Shown: positions 1-11,144 of the stretch, one piece after another
How positions within the stretch are numbered: position 1 is the stretch's first letter
Layout: each line of letters begins with the position of its first letter
From: Allodiplogaster sudhausi
Taxonomy: Eukaryota > Nematoda > Chromadorea > Rhabditida > Diplogasteridae
NCBI GenBank assembly: GCA_945643635.1
Contig: CALZFC010000027.1
Coordinates: forward strand, 3,848,501-3,912,500
Reading direction: 5' to 3'
DNA length: 64,000 nucleotides
Position numbers and translations under genes: made by a program
Notes under the pieces: generated by a model
Database searches by the model: none
Seen by the model: the letters and a program-made list of their open reading frames with translations, nothing else
What the model was told of the DNA's origin: nothing

Positions 1-1072
1 TCTCTGCCAAGGAATCAACTTCAGTCCCTCTCTTTCAATTGTCCTAGATTTTTCTCTTACTAGTCATTCTCTTCGTACTCTCTCTCTCTCTCAATCTTCC
101 TTTTCTATATCCTCTCTCAATCACCCAATCTCCCATTTGCTGCTCTGTACTCCTCGCCCCCTATCTCTGTCACCTCCACCCTCCCTCTCATCTCCTGACC
201 GGGCTGGTGTCTCCTCCTCCGATGGTACCGTAATCACTGCTCCTGAGCGTATCACTCGCTCTCTCCCTTGGCTTCATATTGGCCGGCTCAGGTTCGTTGA
301 GTCACCTAAACAAATTATAAATTTTGAGGAGACAAAAATTTTTGGCACCCGGTACACCAACAAGAAATGAAAAAAACAGCCTTACTCTCTCTCAATCTCT
401 CTCTCTCTCTCTTTCAAGAATCTCTCTCCAACATGCCTGGATTCTTGGTATGTTTGCCATTGGTGCCGACATAGAAGTCAACCTCCTTGAGACCGGCTCT
501 CCTGAATCCGTCGTGGAGTTCCTTGTGCTGCCACATCATGAGGAGTACAATAAATACTGGGGAAGGACAATGAATACTTCAACGCCTCTCTTTAACAATA
601 ATTATAGAGTTTTACATAATATATGAGAGTGAGTCATTTGACGTGAGTGTATCCAGTCCAAAAACCTGTTTCTCGACATTACCTTCAGTCATCTCCCATT
701 ATGTTGCCGCAATAGCGTAGACAATTTTCTCCCACCAGGTTCTCAATCTTCCAGCAGGAAGCTAACTCTACGTGCCGCATTATCCCGTGTTTGGCATACA
801 ACACCGTCTCGGTAAGATCTGATTAACATTTATTCACAGAAAAGGGTGGAATGGCGGTGACCAGCCGAAGGCAGCCATGACTGCCGGCTGCATCGGAGAG
901 CCGGTGATCTTTGGAGATCACCTGTAAGCATGAAATTTCACATCGTCTGTGCCAGGCAATTCTTATAATACGTACATTCATATGCACATACATTACAAAA
1001 ATTGGAGGTGCGAGAGATCGGAAGCAGGGATATCCAAAACCAGGCCCAGGCCCGGCCCGTCCCATTCGGGAT
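1..1072. other. CT-rich spacer with a weak exon-like piece
   Basis: Mostly CT-rich low-complexity DNA on the left. On the minus strand at about 430-545 one frame reads WQHKELHDGF then EVDFYVGTNGKH and NPGM, which resembles the DFYxNGG..NPGC stretch of secreted lipases. No splice sites or second exon were found to back this up, so it is only a possible lipase-like remnant. Plus-strand reading frames here run through the CT tracts and are not credible. At about 1018-1065 there is a GGCCCGG-rich repeat end that resembles 8026-8075. Nothing else is recognised. Confidence 0.3.
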
Positions 1073-1798
1073 TTACAAAAAGTTATTCATCCTCATCCTC
1101 ACGATGTAGCGAATGGAAACTTGGTCGACATCGAAAACCACATACCTGAAGAACACCTCTCATGGCACGTAGTCAATAGAAATAACTGCAGCCCACTATT
1201 CCCTAATTGAAGATGTTGATCCGACTGAAGTTTCGGAACTAACTCATTGCACATTAGTTGTACCGTCTTCGTCTTTTGCAGTTTGCCCAATGGGACATCG
1301 TATCCATCTACTGATTTGTTTTGCTGAGGGTTCGGATAATTCGCTCCACATCCTGCAGTTGAACAAATATATTTGAGTAAAGGAAAAGAGGAAGGAACCC
1401 TTGACTGAGTTGTAGGAAGCATCTGGAAAAGGGTTGTCTGCAGCTTCGTAATGGAGGGCAGTCTTCCCCATAGGAGAAGCAGTAGCTCATTCCCGACCTG
1501 CACTCGGCAGTATTGGGCGCTTTTGGCAGCAATGTCCGCGAAATATCGTCCTCTTCCAAACATGTCGCCGGTCTGGAAGAGAGAGAGCGCGTGTGAGAGA
1601 GAGTGGGAGAGAAAGCGAGAGAGAGTGAGTGATTGACAATAATCGCCTCAGCTGGTGCGATCCGCAGGCCGTGTGAGAGTATTCCAGGGAAGTTGACCGT
1701 ACTCGATCCAAGCCATAGTAACATCCTATTTCCCAGATGCCTCTTGAACTTGGCGTCTTCTCCGTCTCGATTTACTCTTAGCACCCTGAAATTTCGGT
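1073..1798 (-). CDS. PARP catalytic domain, 3' end of gene (His-to-Leu variant, probable frameshift)
   Basis: C-terminal ADP-ribosyltransferase domain of the PARP-1 type. Exons, in gene order: 1798-1638, 1572-1399, 1352-1244, 1145-1073 (stop). Seen: FRVLRVNRDGEDAKFK, NRMLLWLGSS, GILSHGLRIAPAEA, TGDMFGRGRYFADIAAKSAQ, SVKGCGANYPNP, SVDGYDVPLGK, and a last exon that makes CNEYVVFDVDQVSIRYIV. In PARPs the first active-site motif is WHGSR. Here it is WLGSS, so the NAD-binding His is Leu. The Tyr of IYFAD and the catalytic Glu of NEY are kept. Exon 1572-1399 needs a frame change between ELLLLL and MGKTALHY, so it contains a frameshift or an unseen small intron. Upstream exons were not found. The gene is either a degenerate pseudogene or a pseudoenzyme with a misread exon. 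The family call is firm and the functional state is uncertain. Confidence 0.85.
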
Positions 1799-1835
1799 CT
1801 ACGTCTCTGCACGGATAACCTCGGTATAAGAACAA

Positions 1836-3720
1836 CGAGGAAGGAGTTCAAGGCAAAGCCTCTACGTCTCCTTGACAATCATCAGAGTTCGACATGGCCT
1901 ACGTCTCTGGACACAAAACTTTGTATCGGACAAGGAGGAAGTTCGAGAAGAAACTTCTCTACGTCTCCCTTCATTGAACAGCAATTGTCTTGAGCATGGC
2001 GAATACACATTGGCAACTGGAACATGGCTTCATCCTCTTCAGAGGGTCATTAGCCAGCCAAGCTTGCGAGGTATATCAGCGGCGTGGGCGCTGGCTGATT
2101 TCGGACTCGTCTCGTAACGTGACTTTCGAGACCATTCTTTCTCTATCATGCCTCGAGCTCTCTTCTCTGACGATTGGGATTTCAAATGGCCTCTTGTTAA
2201 AAAAAAGCATACGACGCTATGACCAAAGACAAGATCGACATCTTTATTGATTACTCTCCATCCTCCTTCGCTTCTTCAACATCACTTCTAATGAAGACCG
2301 TTCATCCGTTTTCGGAACTCTACGCTGATCTCATCGCCGATCATGCCAGACGAAACGATCCCGATTGAAAAATATCCTTATTCATACGCTCTACGATTCG
2401 TCACTCGCATCAACTTTCCCAGTAAGAATGTCTACGGGCTGCCATAAAATCCTGACTTCTTGATTCTACAATTCTATCCGAATGAGGCGAAAGCTGGCCC
2501 ATCATCATAACCCGCCTATCGCCGAAGTTAGATACGAATTCCCTGACGGCACCGCCACGCCCCGCATCATCAATCGCATCATCGAATTGCCCGAAGGAAG
2601 ACTCAATATCGACGTGTGCATCAAAAGAGTCTCCGAAAGACAACCTCTTTATATCCACGATTTATCTATATTATCTTTATCATCATTTTTTTAAAGAAGA
2701 ATACCATCATACCATACTATTCATTATTTTACAATTTGTCACCATCTACATACATTCTACATCATTCTACTTATTCAATTCCATTCGATTTCGTACTTTA
2801 CTGGAATATACTATATACTTTTATTTTTATCATTTCTATCATTGAATCAATATATGATAAATATGCCACTCACTGGAAATTTACATACAAACTTACATTT
2901 TCACATCCACGCATACATAAATATGTATTCCTAATTACAATTATTAACAACTTCTATTCTAATAAAGGTGATCTTGAAATAACATACATAAAATAAATTA
3001 AAAACTACATATACTGCATACTACAATACTCAATCACTTCTCAACCTACTGACATCTTCTGAAATCACAATGCTGATAAACATATCCACAAAATTCACGA
3101 CCATATCTCCAACGCGAGAATTTCCTTCAATATCATGTACATACATACATACCACGACCATGATGACTTCACGCTGACGACTTCACGCTGACAACGACCC
3201 GGATCAACATCGTACCCGCACACATCAACTTCATGCCCGTTCAATTCTCTTCATCTACGCTGTTCGATCACGCTTTTCAACTTCGTTTTCCTCTTCGGCC
3301 CGGGAGGTATAAAGCAGGACAGTGCTTTAAAACAAAGCTACAGATCCTATCCACATGACTCTATTGCCCTCTCTGTAGCAATCATACATATATCTTTTGC
3401 CTGTTTTACGGCCCGGAGTGTATCCAACTTATAAGTTGGATAATTCGATTTTTAGATTTCTAGATTTCTAGATTTCTAGAAGAAACCGTTCCATCTTAGC
3501 CATAAAATGTGTGAAATATTGCCTTCTGAATTTCCCACACGTCTGAGTCGTAACATTTGGCCCGTGTACTGCGTGATTTGGCCCGTCTGCGGCGTGGGAT
3601 AATTACTCTTTTAAATAGACCGCGCCGACGAATATATGTGAGCGTGCCATTGGAGAAGAAGAAACGGTGGTTGGCAAGAAATATTTACAAATAAAAGTAC
3701 TAAATGATAAGAACTTGCAG
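1836..3720. other. Mostly AT-rich spacer, possible plus-strand exons at 2.0-2.65 kb
   Basis: Plus-strand frames at 1990-2250 and 2482-2690 (AEVRYEFPDGTATPRI, IIELPEGRLNIDVCIKR) look protein-like, as does MPRALFSDDWDFKWPLVKK near 2149, but they lie in different frames and no splice model joins them. I do not recognise them. 2.7-3.1 kb is AT-rich with nothing visible. At 3308-3317 GGTATAAAGC is a possible TATA box. At about 3452-3480 an 8-bp unit (TAGATTTC) is repeated in tandem. Confidence 0.3.
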
Positions 3721-3842
3721 CGTTGGCCCTGCCCGTGTACCTCTGCTCCACTCCGGCTGAGATGCGTCGCCTGGATGAGATCGTGAGGGAGATGGAGGCG
3801 CGCGAGCAGCAGGCCGCGCAGCAAGAGATTCCGCCTGTTTAG
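3721..3842 (+). CDS. Isolated terminal exon, unknown protein
   Basis: A clear acceptor (CTTGCAG, ending at 3720) is followed by an open exon reading LALPVYLCSTPAEMRRLDEI then VREMEAREQQAAQQEIPPV and a TAG stop at 3840-3842. The GC content and codon use differ sharply from the AT-rich surroundings. The sequence is hydrophilic, probably helical and Glu/Gln-rich at the end. The upstream exons are not identified, and the protein family is not recognised. Confidence 0.4.
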
Positions 3843-4164
3843 GAGGGTCTCCGACCACCCACGAAGAGGTTACCAGATTCACTTATTCTTTTCGCAATTG
3901 CCTTATTACCAAATATACATATTTAATTATATATTTTCAGTTTTTTTCAGCGATTCTCCTTCCATTGGCTTATTACGTTCCTGTAATTCAAAATACTACA
4001 AAATAAAATATTACTACAGAATGTTCCTGTAATTCAAGGGAATTACTCCCTTGAAGGGATGCGCAAACAGTGATACAGGGAAAATGTAATGTAAGGAAAC
4101 GGGACTATTCAAGTGGTGGTGGGAGTTCATAGGAGCGGCGGGGGAAATGGTGTCCGACAAATTA

Positions 4165-4245
4165 TCCACGTAATAGTATGGCCTAATGGATAGTTGTAGC
4201 AACGTTGCGCAGTATGCCTGAGTTCGAATCCCAGATCGAGAAAAG
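4165..4245 (+). repeat. tRNA-like sequence (SINE head or tRNA pseudogene)
   Basis: An A-box-like stretch (TGGCCTAATGGATAG, about 4179-4193) is followed 27 bases later by a B-box (GAGTTCGAATCCC, 4220-4232). The T stem CTGAG/CCCAG has one mismatch, and I could not fold a convincing acceptor stem. This spacing fits a tRNA-derived SINE or a decayed tRNA gene rather than a working tRNA. Confidence 0.45.
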
Positions 4246-4565
4246 AACATGGAGGGAAATTTTAATAAAATTTTAATTCTGAGAAATTTTTTTTAAGCCT
4301 ACCTGTAAATTACAGACAGGATCATAACGAGATTTTTCGATATAAATGAGCTTAAATTATAAAAAAAATTAACTTAATATTAATTGGCTGCACAAGCATG
4401 GATACGGATATATCTATTTACCCAAACACCAACCGTAGACAAACACACTAATAAGTAGACCTTGTAAACCCTCCCATTCAACATATAAAGCAAACATAGT
4501 TCCAGTTTCTGTGACAACAAAAAGATTACAAGTCTCATTGTACAGAGTTATTCAACTGAGCTCAC

Positions 4566-4696
4566 CCTCGCTCATCACAGAGGAAGTTGCTGGAGGCAGA
4601 GTCGGAGTTGAGTCGCGAGAGAAGCTGGCCGACAAGGTCGGAGTGGGTGGCAATCTCGATAGGGTCCAGTTGCTTCCTTATCATTCGATCTGTCAT
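4566..4696 (-). CDS. Putative first exon of unknown protein
   Basis: The minus strand has an ATG at 4696 opening a frame MTDRMIRKQLDPIEIATHSD, then LVGQLLSRLNSDSASSNFLC and DERG, ending at a good GTGAGC donor. The base composition is like coding DNA elsewhere in the window. No continuation exon was found downstream (lower coordinates), and the family is not recognised. The plus-strand reading of the same stretch is taken to be its shadow. Confidence 0.35.
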
Positions 4697-5037
4697 CGCA
4701 GCGAAGCAACGGAGTGCGCATTCCGATACCTTAAGATTTCTTTAGTTATTCCAGTGATAAATGAAAACCAGCTCATGTTGGGCAGGCCCGTAGGCCCTAT
4801 TGGGCCCAATAAAAATAATGATGGAAGTTTCGGACCTGTCCAGCTCCAACAATGCCAAACATTTGCCCCGTCTGATTCAAAGTGTCCGAATTGAACTTCA
4901 TTTTAAACCTACTGTAATATTTAAAACTCAAAAATGCGAGGCAAGAAGTATGCTCTGATCTGGTTCTCTTTTATTCTTTTATATGATGTTTGCGTTACTT
5001 ATTTTAGATGGTATGCGTATAAATTTCTTCTTAAGGA

Positions 5038-5751
5038 ATGGACGAGGACCCTCTAACTGTCGACGACATTCCAGAAAGTGATAGGAAGATTCTCAGGAAA
5101 ATTTTTGGTGAAGGTTTTCTCAATTTTAAATTAATATTGCAAATTATATCTTATCATTGCAAATTTTATTCTTGTGTTTATTGAAGGTAAGCAGTACGGA
5201 ACTTCAAAGCACACGAAAGAGCAGATTCAAGCCCTTGCAAATGCTCAATTGGATCGGCTGCTCTCTCGTGATTTCTTGTTCTTCCGGATCAGGAAGAGGG
5301 TCGAAGAGAACGACCCAATCAAGCACATCAACTACTGCTACTATGGCGATGAAGTTGCATCTGTTGCAACACAAATGCTTATTTGTACACGTTGCCGCCT
5401 GGTGATGGTAGCGGGCGGGAATGTCAGGTTTCATCATCTTTTTGATTGTTCATGCTTATCAACTATGTTCGTTAATTTTTTCAGCAGACACCTTGACAAG
5501 TGAGAAATGAGAAAAACGAATGAGAAAAAGAAAGCTGCGGATGTAGGGAAGAGTCAATGTGGTCTCGATAGCTTCCTGGCCGCAAGATCAGTCTCGGGAA
5601 CTCTGGAAGAACAGCAGCAGGTTTCCACTGCTGTTGCCAAGTGGGTAGCTGCCAACTCTCGTCCCTTTGCCATAGTAGAGGATAGCGGACTGCAAGAAGT
5701 GATTGAAGCTGTACTACGAATTGGGTTAGACAAGAGGTTTTCTTCTGATTG
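5038..5751 (+). pseudogene. BED-finger / hAT transposase-like fragment with in-frame stop
   Basis: Exons 5038-5113 (starts MDEDPLTVDDIPESDRK), 5187-about 5428 and about 5482-5751 join in frame. The middle exon carries a C-x2-C pair (MLICTRCRLVMV) and the next begins with RHLDK, which together resemble a BED zinc finger. A TGA at 5501-5503 then interrupts the frame, which continues in the same phase as EMRKTNEKKKAADVGKSQ and ends VAKWVAANSRPFAIVEDSG, then LQEVIEAVLRIG. The PFxIVEDxGxxEV block is typical of the linker before the hAT catalytic domain. The catalytic domain itself is missing. It reads as a broken transposon or a ZBED-type host gene disabled by one stop. Family call moderately sure. 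Confidence 0.6.
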
Positions 5752-5814
5752 AGTATAGAAGTTGTGCTAGTATGTTTTTTTAAGCGCCAAGCGACGGAAC
5801 GTTGACAGCTTTGA

Positions 5815-6135
5815 TTTTATGCCAGTTTTCTCGACCGACAAACAGCGCCCTGACTGGGGTGATTCATATTTTCTTCAGACAATCGCATGGCGGAAGAGGA
5901 TAAAATCCAAACAAAACAGAAAATGAAGAGAACAATCATCGCTTTTGAATAGAAGTCATTGTTTTTGAAAGAGCCTTTTCTCCAAGTTTTCTCTGTATTC
6001 AAGGCAACGTCTATATCGATTTTTGACAATAAAGATGAAATGTTATTATATTTTAATTGGATTTCTCTTAAAATGCCCACATTTTTATCGGCATAGCCTT
6101 TTCCGGAAAGAAAAGCTCACATCGCTCGGTAGAAG
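5815..6135 (-). promoter_or_regulatory. Orphan copy of the saposin-like gene promoter region
   Basis: About 320 bp match 9195-9535, and the part nearest the TATA box also matches 11150-11375. On the minus strand the block ends at a TATA-like GGCATAAAAT (about 5813-5822). In the copies at 9.2 and 11.15 kb a signal-peptide exon follows downstream. Here the sequence runs directly into the hAT-like fragment and no signal-peptide exon is present, so this is a promoter copied without its gene. Confidence 0.6.
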
Positions 6136-6200
6136 TTACCTAATGATTCTTTTGGTTTTGTTCTTCTTCACTACATAAATATTGACGGTATCTCATGTAG

Positions 6201-8290
6201 CGAAGCAAGTCAAGTGGAAAATATTCGATCGATATCAAATATGGAATTGAGAATGTTCGTACCAGTCTATCGGCAGCTTCTAAAAGTGGTCGGCAACGCG
6301 CTTCTCCACGATTCCCTCGACGATGTCGAGCTTGTCTACGTGCTAACGCTAATCATCTGGAATGTGGAAGGTATCTTTTTTAAATTTATCTTATTTTATT
6401 TTTATTTTATTTCGGTTATTCTTTTTTTATTTTCTTGTACAGTCCCGCCCAGGATCTTGGTACCAAGGATGCGTCGGACGCATCGGACGCATCCAAATGC
6501 ATCCTCGTTAATAACTATTTTCCTAGGACATGCTAAAATATTTTAACTAGTACATTAGTTTGCTTATGTAGAACGGATGCTACTAATGAAAAGTCGATAA
6601 TTTCTAATCATTTGATAAGAAGTTATCAGTTTTTGATTACAAAAAATTTCATTTCTTACATTTTTCAATGAAATTTTTCCTGAACAATTGTTATGTCTCT
6701 ACCCACGTCCCCAAATAATAAAATTAGAGATTGTATCATTCATAAAGGAAATCGATAAATGAGAACTTATCACGCATGTTCATTAGTTGATAAGATTCGC
6801 CTAACGATTCTGAATCTAATTATGTAATCAGTTTTCAAATAAAGTGCCGGTTAACAATATATTTTTGATTGTGTGTACTTTACATTACTTACTTCCGAAA
6901 GAACAGGGCAGGGAGGCTTCTCAGGCCGAGGGGGCGGGGCCTAACCCTTTTTTTCTCTGCCTGTGCTATTTCGCTACCTCAAACTTGGGTAATTAAACCG
7001 AGCACAAAAGTGCGCGCGCTAAATTTCTGAGGTTCAATGCTACTGCAGCAACCTAGATTTAGACGCATCATATCAGGCCAAAATTTTGATAAAGTCAAAG
7101 AAAATTGGGAATCCTGAAGAAAGTCATGTAAAGTACACACAATCAAAACTATACTGTTAAACGGCACTTTATTTCGAAAACTGATTATATTATTAGATTC
7201 AGAATCGTTAGGCGAATCTTCTCAGCTAATGAACATGCGTGATAAGGTCTGATTTATCGATTTCCGTTATCAATGATACAATCTCTACTTTTATTATTTG
7301 GGGATGTGGGTAGAGACAAAATAATGGTGTAGGAGAAATTTCATTGAAAAATATAAGAAATGAAATTTTTTATAAGCAAAAACTGATAACTTCTTATCAA
7401 ATGATTAGAAATTATCGATTTTTTATCAGTAGCATCCGTTCTCTATAAGCAAACTAAAGTACCAGTTAAAATATTTTAGCATGTCCTAGGAAAATAGTTA
7501 TTAACGAGGATGCATTTGGATGCGTCCGATGCGTCCGACGCATCAATGGTACCAAGATCCTGGGCGGGACTGTATATGTATGCATTTATCAGTATTCTTT
7601 GTGCTCGGCCGTATATACTTATCTATAAGCATTTTTATGTTGATTTACTTACTACTCTCGTTGTATGAGCTATTTAAGATCTTAATAAATTCATATTCTT
7701 TCACCAATAAAAGTAACTCTTTTTTTGAAAGTAATTTGAGAAAACGCATGTGTAAGCGTTTATTTATTTTTGTTCCATTTTCGATTTCTTTCAACTCAAA
7801 ATAAACTTTTTCTTAAAGGCAGATCTGAGGTGTCGCGCCAGCTTGAGGAGATCGCCATGAGTATCCGAGAGCGTCTGACAGAAGAGATGCATGAGTACTA
7901 CGTGACGGAGCGAGCGCAACCGTACTACGCCTCGAGACTAGCGCGTATCGTCGCGATGGCCGCAGACTTTGATGTCGGTCTTTTTTTAGGGATTTCCATA
8001 ACCAGATACATATGTATGTGAAGTCCTGGGCCGGGCAAGGCCAAATATTGGGTCCGGGGCAAGGTTTTTGAAATCCCTGGTCTCTCTTCATCCATGTCTC
8101 CCAGTTATCGTAAAGCGAAATTGTGTAATTTTTATAACATTATATAATTCTTGTTTACAAAACAATTAAATGGTACACTGCTAAAAATGCTTTAAAAAAC
8201 TTACCGGTTGATCAATTCTAACTCTTCATGTCAGTTTGTCGAACACGAGCGTCGTCGCATCATCGAATTTGCGAGGATCTTCCAAGGGAA
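6201..8290 (+). CDS. Nuclear hormone receptor ligand-binding domain (partial)
   Basis: Exons 6201-6370, 7819-7973 and 8235-about 8290 join without frame change. The translation includes NMELRMFVPVYRQLLKVVGN, ALLHDSLDDVELVYVLTLII, WNVEG, RSEVSRQLEEIAMSIRERLT, EEMHEYYVTERAQPYYASRL, ARIVAMAADFD and FVEHERRRIIEFARIFQ. The long amphipathic helices and the pattern of the Tyr-containing segment are like the helix 8-10 part of nematode-type nuclear receptors. No DNA-binding domain with its two C4 fingers was found in the window, so the 5' part lies elsewhere or is lost. The first intron contains a foldback transposon (6440-7572). The 3' end is uncertain: an acceptor at 8508 gives a very short last exon ending in TGA. 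Family call fairly sure, gene limits not. Confidence 0.6.
6440..7572. mobile_element. 1,133-bp TA-flanked foldback element
   Basis: The ends are exact inverted copies: CAGTCCCGCCCAGGATC at 6440 and its complement ending at 7572, flanked by TA at 6438-6439 and 7573-7574. The CAGT...ACTG ends plus a TA target site fit a Tc1/mariner-type non-autonomous element. The arms are about 450 bp each (to about 6890 and from about 7127) with only a few differences, around a loop of about 240 bp. No transposase frame is visible. It sits inside the intron of the nuclear-receptor gene, in a region where no second copy exists for comparison. Confidence 0.88.
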
Positions 8291-8597
8291 GTCTTTCGGC
8301 GGGGTGTGGCAAACCACAACATATTATACATCATTCGAAAGCCCTTTGGCGAAAAATGGCCTAAAAAAATCTTTTTTTTTCAAAAGTCATCAGAAATGAA
8401 GTTATTTATTATTATATGGCCTACTGTTACGTAAACATTAGTTTTAGAGTCCATAACCCATTTTCCGAAAATTACATTTTACACAACTAGGCTTACATTG
8501 CTTTTCAGATGCGCTTCCGGGTGAGTGAAGACGGATGAACGATAAAAATTGCGCGGCGGAGTTCTACCGACAACATACTTAGTTACTATAAACTTTG

Positions 8598-9135
8598 TTA
8601 GCTGTCAGTTTCCGATGGATTCACGGGTATTTTGTAGCGAGATAAAGCTTCTTTGGTGCAAATCGTGTTAGGAATTTTGAATAATAGACCTCCATTAACT
8701 GTATACAATGCTGGCATTTCAATCTTTGTATTGCAAAACAAGCATTCTTCCGGCTCCTGGTTACGATCAATTTTACGAATTAGAAGGAAAAGGCTCTTCA
8801 TTCGAAATTTATTTCGCATGGCAATACTATAAAACTGGCTTTGGTGGTGTGAAGAACGCCTCCTTCTTCTCCAGCGGCTTCGATGGTGTGTGGAGGAAGC
8901 GCAGGCTAAAAGGAAAATAAAAAAAATTATGTTCACATTATTATCCTTTCATATAATAGTTCGATTTTTCCGAAATAAAAAGGGAAAAAATTCTTCATTG
9001 GAGATTAGAATAAGAAAATATTCATATGACACCGATAAAACTGACTTCGTCGGTCTGAACTCCTCCTTCTTCAAAGTGGGGGAATGCGAAAGCGAGCGAG
9101 CCGAGCAGAAGGCAATCGATTACTGCGGCGCGCAT
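8598..9135 (-). CDS. Small secreted saposin-like protein (about 104 aa)
   Basis: Three exons in one frame: 9135-9046, 8905-8840, 8756-8598 (stop). The first encodes a clear signal peptide, MRAAVIDCLLLGSLAFA, with cleavage likely after AFA, then FPHFEEGGVQTDE. The second ends EEGGVLHTTK, and the third starts EPEECLFCNTKIEMPALY and ends NPSETDS. PEEC-x2-C is shared with the neighbouring copy (PEECSVC), which has a better saposin-B cysteine pattern. Here only three cysteines remain in the mature part, so the fold may be altered. The second intron begins with GC (GCCAGT). A TATA-like GGCATAAAAG lies at 9191-9200, about 60 bases before the ATG. Probable secreted protein. The saposin assignment is an inference. 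Confidence 0.6.
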
Positions 9136-9190
9136 GATCTTCTTCGAGAAGTTCCTTGGTGGAATGAAGAGAGCATAGGGGCTGCCTGTC

Positions 9191-9535
9191 CTTTTATGCC
9201 AGGTTTCTCGACCGCCAAACAGGGCCTTGGCAGGGGTGATTCATATTTTCTTCAGACAGTAGCATGGCGAAAGAGAGAAAAATCAAATGAAAAACAGAAA
9301 ATGAAGAGAACCATCATCGCGTTTGAAGAGAAGTCATGGTTTTTGAAAATTGAAATGAAAACTTGAGCCGCACGCCTTCAAGTTTTCTCTCTATTCATGA
9401 CAACGTCTTTATTGAGTTGGATCCATTTTTGACAATAAAAATGAAATGTTATCATATTTTTAATGGATTTCTCTTAAAATGTCCACATTCGTTGGCACGA
9501 CCTTAGCCAAAAAAAACTTCACATCGTTCGGCAGA
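9191..9535 (-). promoter_or_regulatory. Promoter region of the saposin-like gene
   Basis: Contains the TATA-like box at 9191-9200 and about 340 bp of upstream sequence. The upstream sequence is repeated at 5815-6135 and partly at 11150-11375. Conservation of a sequence with no long shared reading frame across three sites, each beginning at a TATA-like box, points to copied regulatory DNA. Confidence 0.6.
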
Positions 9536-10110
9536 GTGCGGCCCTACTTGTTTCTGAAACATGTAAATTGATTATTTCCAAAAAATGTTCTCATTGAACA
9601 ATTTGCGTTGCTACAAAAATTAATTGTCTGGGTGCATGCATGTTTCAGCATCGAAGAAAAAAACCCAAAAAAAAGGATTCATCTCAGTAATCGAGATGGT
9701 TAGCCAATCGAAGTATTGTTTGTTCTTTCCAAGGGTGAACGGGATGACTATGAGGCATACCAAGAGGGCTCTCATCTTTGTTGTACTTTGTACAGGTTTT
9801 AACGAAGAATGACAACCGCTTTACTGGCTATGATAAGCTCAGCCTAATCTGGGTCGGTTCACTTTGAAGAAGTCGCCGGTGTCCATCGATCGCCTTGCAT
9901 AGACAGTTGTCGTTACTTTATGCATTCGATTGTTGACTGATAATGAATTTTTTTGGGTCCATGTAGCTATTGTTGTTCAAATAGAATTGTAATCGCTTCA
10001 TACAACAAGATAAACCTCAAAATGCTTGTGTCCACGAGACATCAGGACAAGTTACAAATATTTTTCCTTTTTTTGTTGATAAATTTGTTTAACACAAGAT
10101 AACTGTAAAT
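9536..10110. other. Spacer with one weak open frame
   Basis: A plus-strand frame at 9624-9812 (SVIEMVSQSKYCLFFPRVNG) is short and unsupported by splice sites. Nothing else is recognised in this stretch. Confidence 0.25.
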
Positions 10111-10119
10111 CTTGCTGTC

Positions 10120-10343
10120 TCAATCATCCATGGAAATGAGGATATCGGTTTCCGTCATCTCCCTCATCGTTTCATTCTTGCTCGTTGTTCGCTCCGGACG
10201 CCAAATGTGCATTCGGTAGGCCTGGCCATCCGAATGCAAAAAATCACAAGGTTCAAAGCACCAAACCATGACAGTTAATTTTTTGTTTGGGTATTCGTTA
10301 ATAACCATTACTCGAATTTCAAGCTTTGTATTGAAAAATGTTT
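10120..10343 (-). CDS. Possible terminal exon, unknown protein
   Basis: The open minus-strand frame ends in MTETDILISMDD and a stop at 10120-10122, preceded by NEYPNKKLTVMVWCFEPCDF and LHSDGQAYRMHIWRPERTTS. Its composition is protein-like and unlike the AT-rich flanks. It could be a last exon of the saposin-like copy to its right or of a separate gene. The family is not recognised. Confidence 0.35.
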
Positions 10344-10488
10344 TTTTATTATTATGATCAGAAAATCCATGAATATAAATTATATCAATGAATATCAGTG
10401 CACATACATATTTACGCCCGACGCCACTCATTGTCAGTTGGGCACATGATCAATTTTTGCGTGCTAATCGCTTCAGGAGTTCGGTACT

Positions 10489-11101
10489 CGGCCGGAGTCG
10501 CCGCAATCGACTTCAATATCTGACAACTTCTTCTGAACGGAAGCTGCGACACGATTTGCATAAGAAAAAGATGTCGAACGAATGCAAATAAAACAAATTA
10601 TTCTTGAAAACATAGATTGACCTTCGTCATGATCGAGCGGCATTCTTCTTTGAAGATTTCAAATCCTTCGCATACACTCGTAATAAGCTGGAAGAAAAAA
10701 GATCTTTTAAGTTCCTCAGAAGTAATTTTTAGTCGATCAACGCTTCCATTGACACACATGTTTACTACACATCTTATTTAAATAAATATGTACCTAAGAG
10801 CTATGACAGCAAGGTAGGGAAATTTTGCACCTTGGGAGCGAGTCGAGTGTTCTTGCCTGCCAGTTCGGTGATCTGCTTGAAAATGTTCTTGCACACGCTG
10901 CATTCTTCCGGCTACTGATAATGATCTACTTTTAAAACTATTAGTATTAGGAAAATGTAGTTTTTTCATTGGAACTTAAGCCATAAAATATTCATATAGC
11001 AATGCTTAAAAAAAACTGACTTTGGCGCTCCGAGGACCGCGGAATTCAGCGTAACAGAGCGAGCCGAACAGAAGGCAAGCGATGACTGTGGTCTTCTTCA
11101 A
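10489..11101 (-). pseudogene. Saposin-like gene copy, probably broken
   Basis: Exons in order: 11101-11021 (LKKTTVIACLLFGSLCYA, a signal peptide), 10914-10831 (PEECSVCKNIFKQITELAGK), 10687-10622 (LITSVCEGFEIFKEECRSIM) and 10543-about 10489 (LPFRRSCQILKSIAATPAE). The C-x2-C ... C...EEC ... C spacing is that of a saposin-B domain. These proteins bind or permeabilise lipids. Two faults: there is no ATG in frame before the signal peptide (TTG at 11099-11101 instead), and exon 2 opens with TAG where the paralogue at 8756 has GAG. A different acceptor could rescue the second fault. Its promoter copy is at 11150-11375. Confidence 0.5.
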
Positions 11102-11144
11102 GAGAGGTTCCTTAGTGGAATGGAGAGACCATCGAGGCCGCCGG

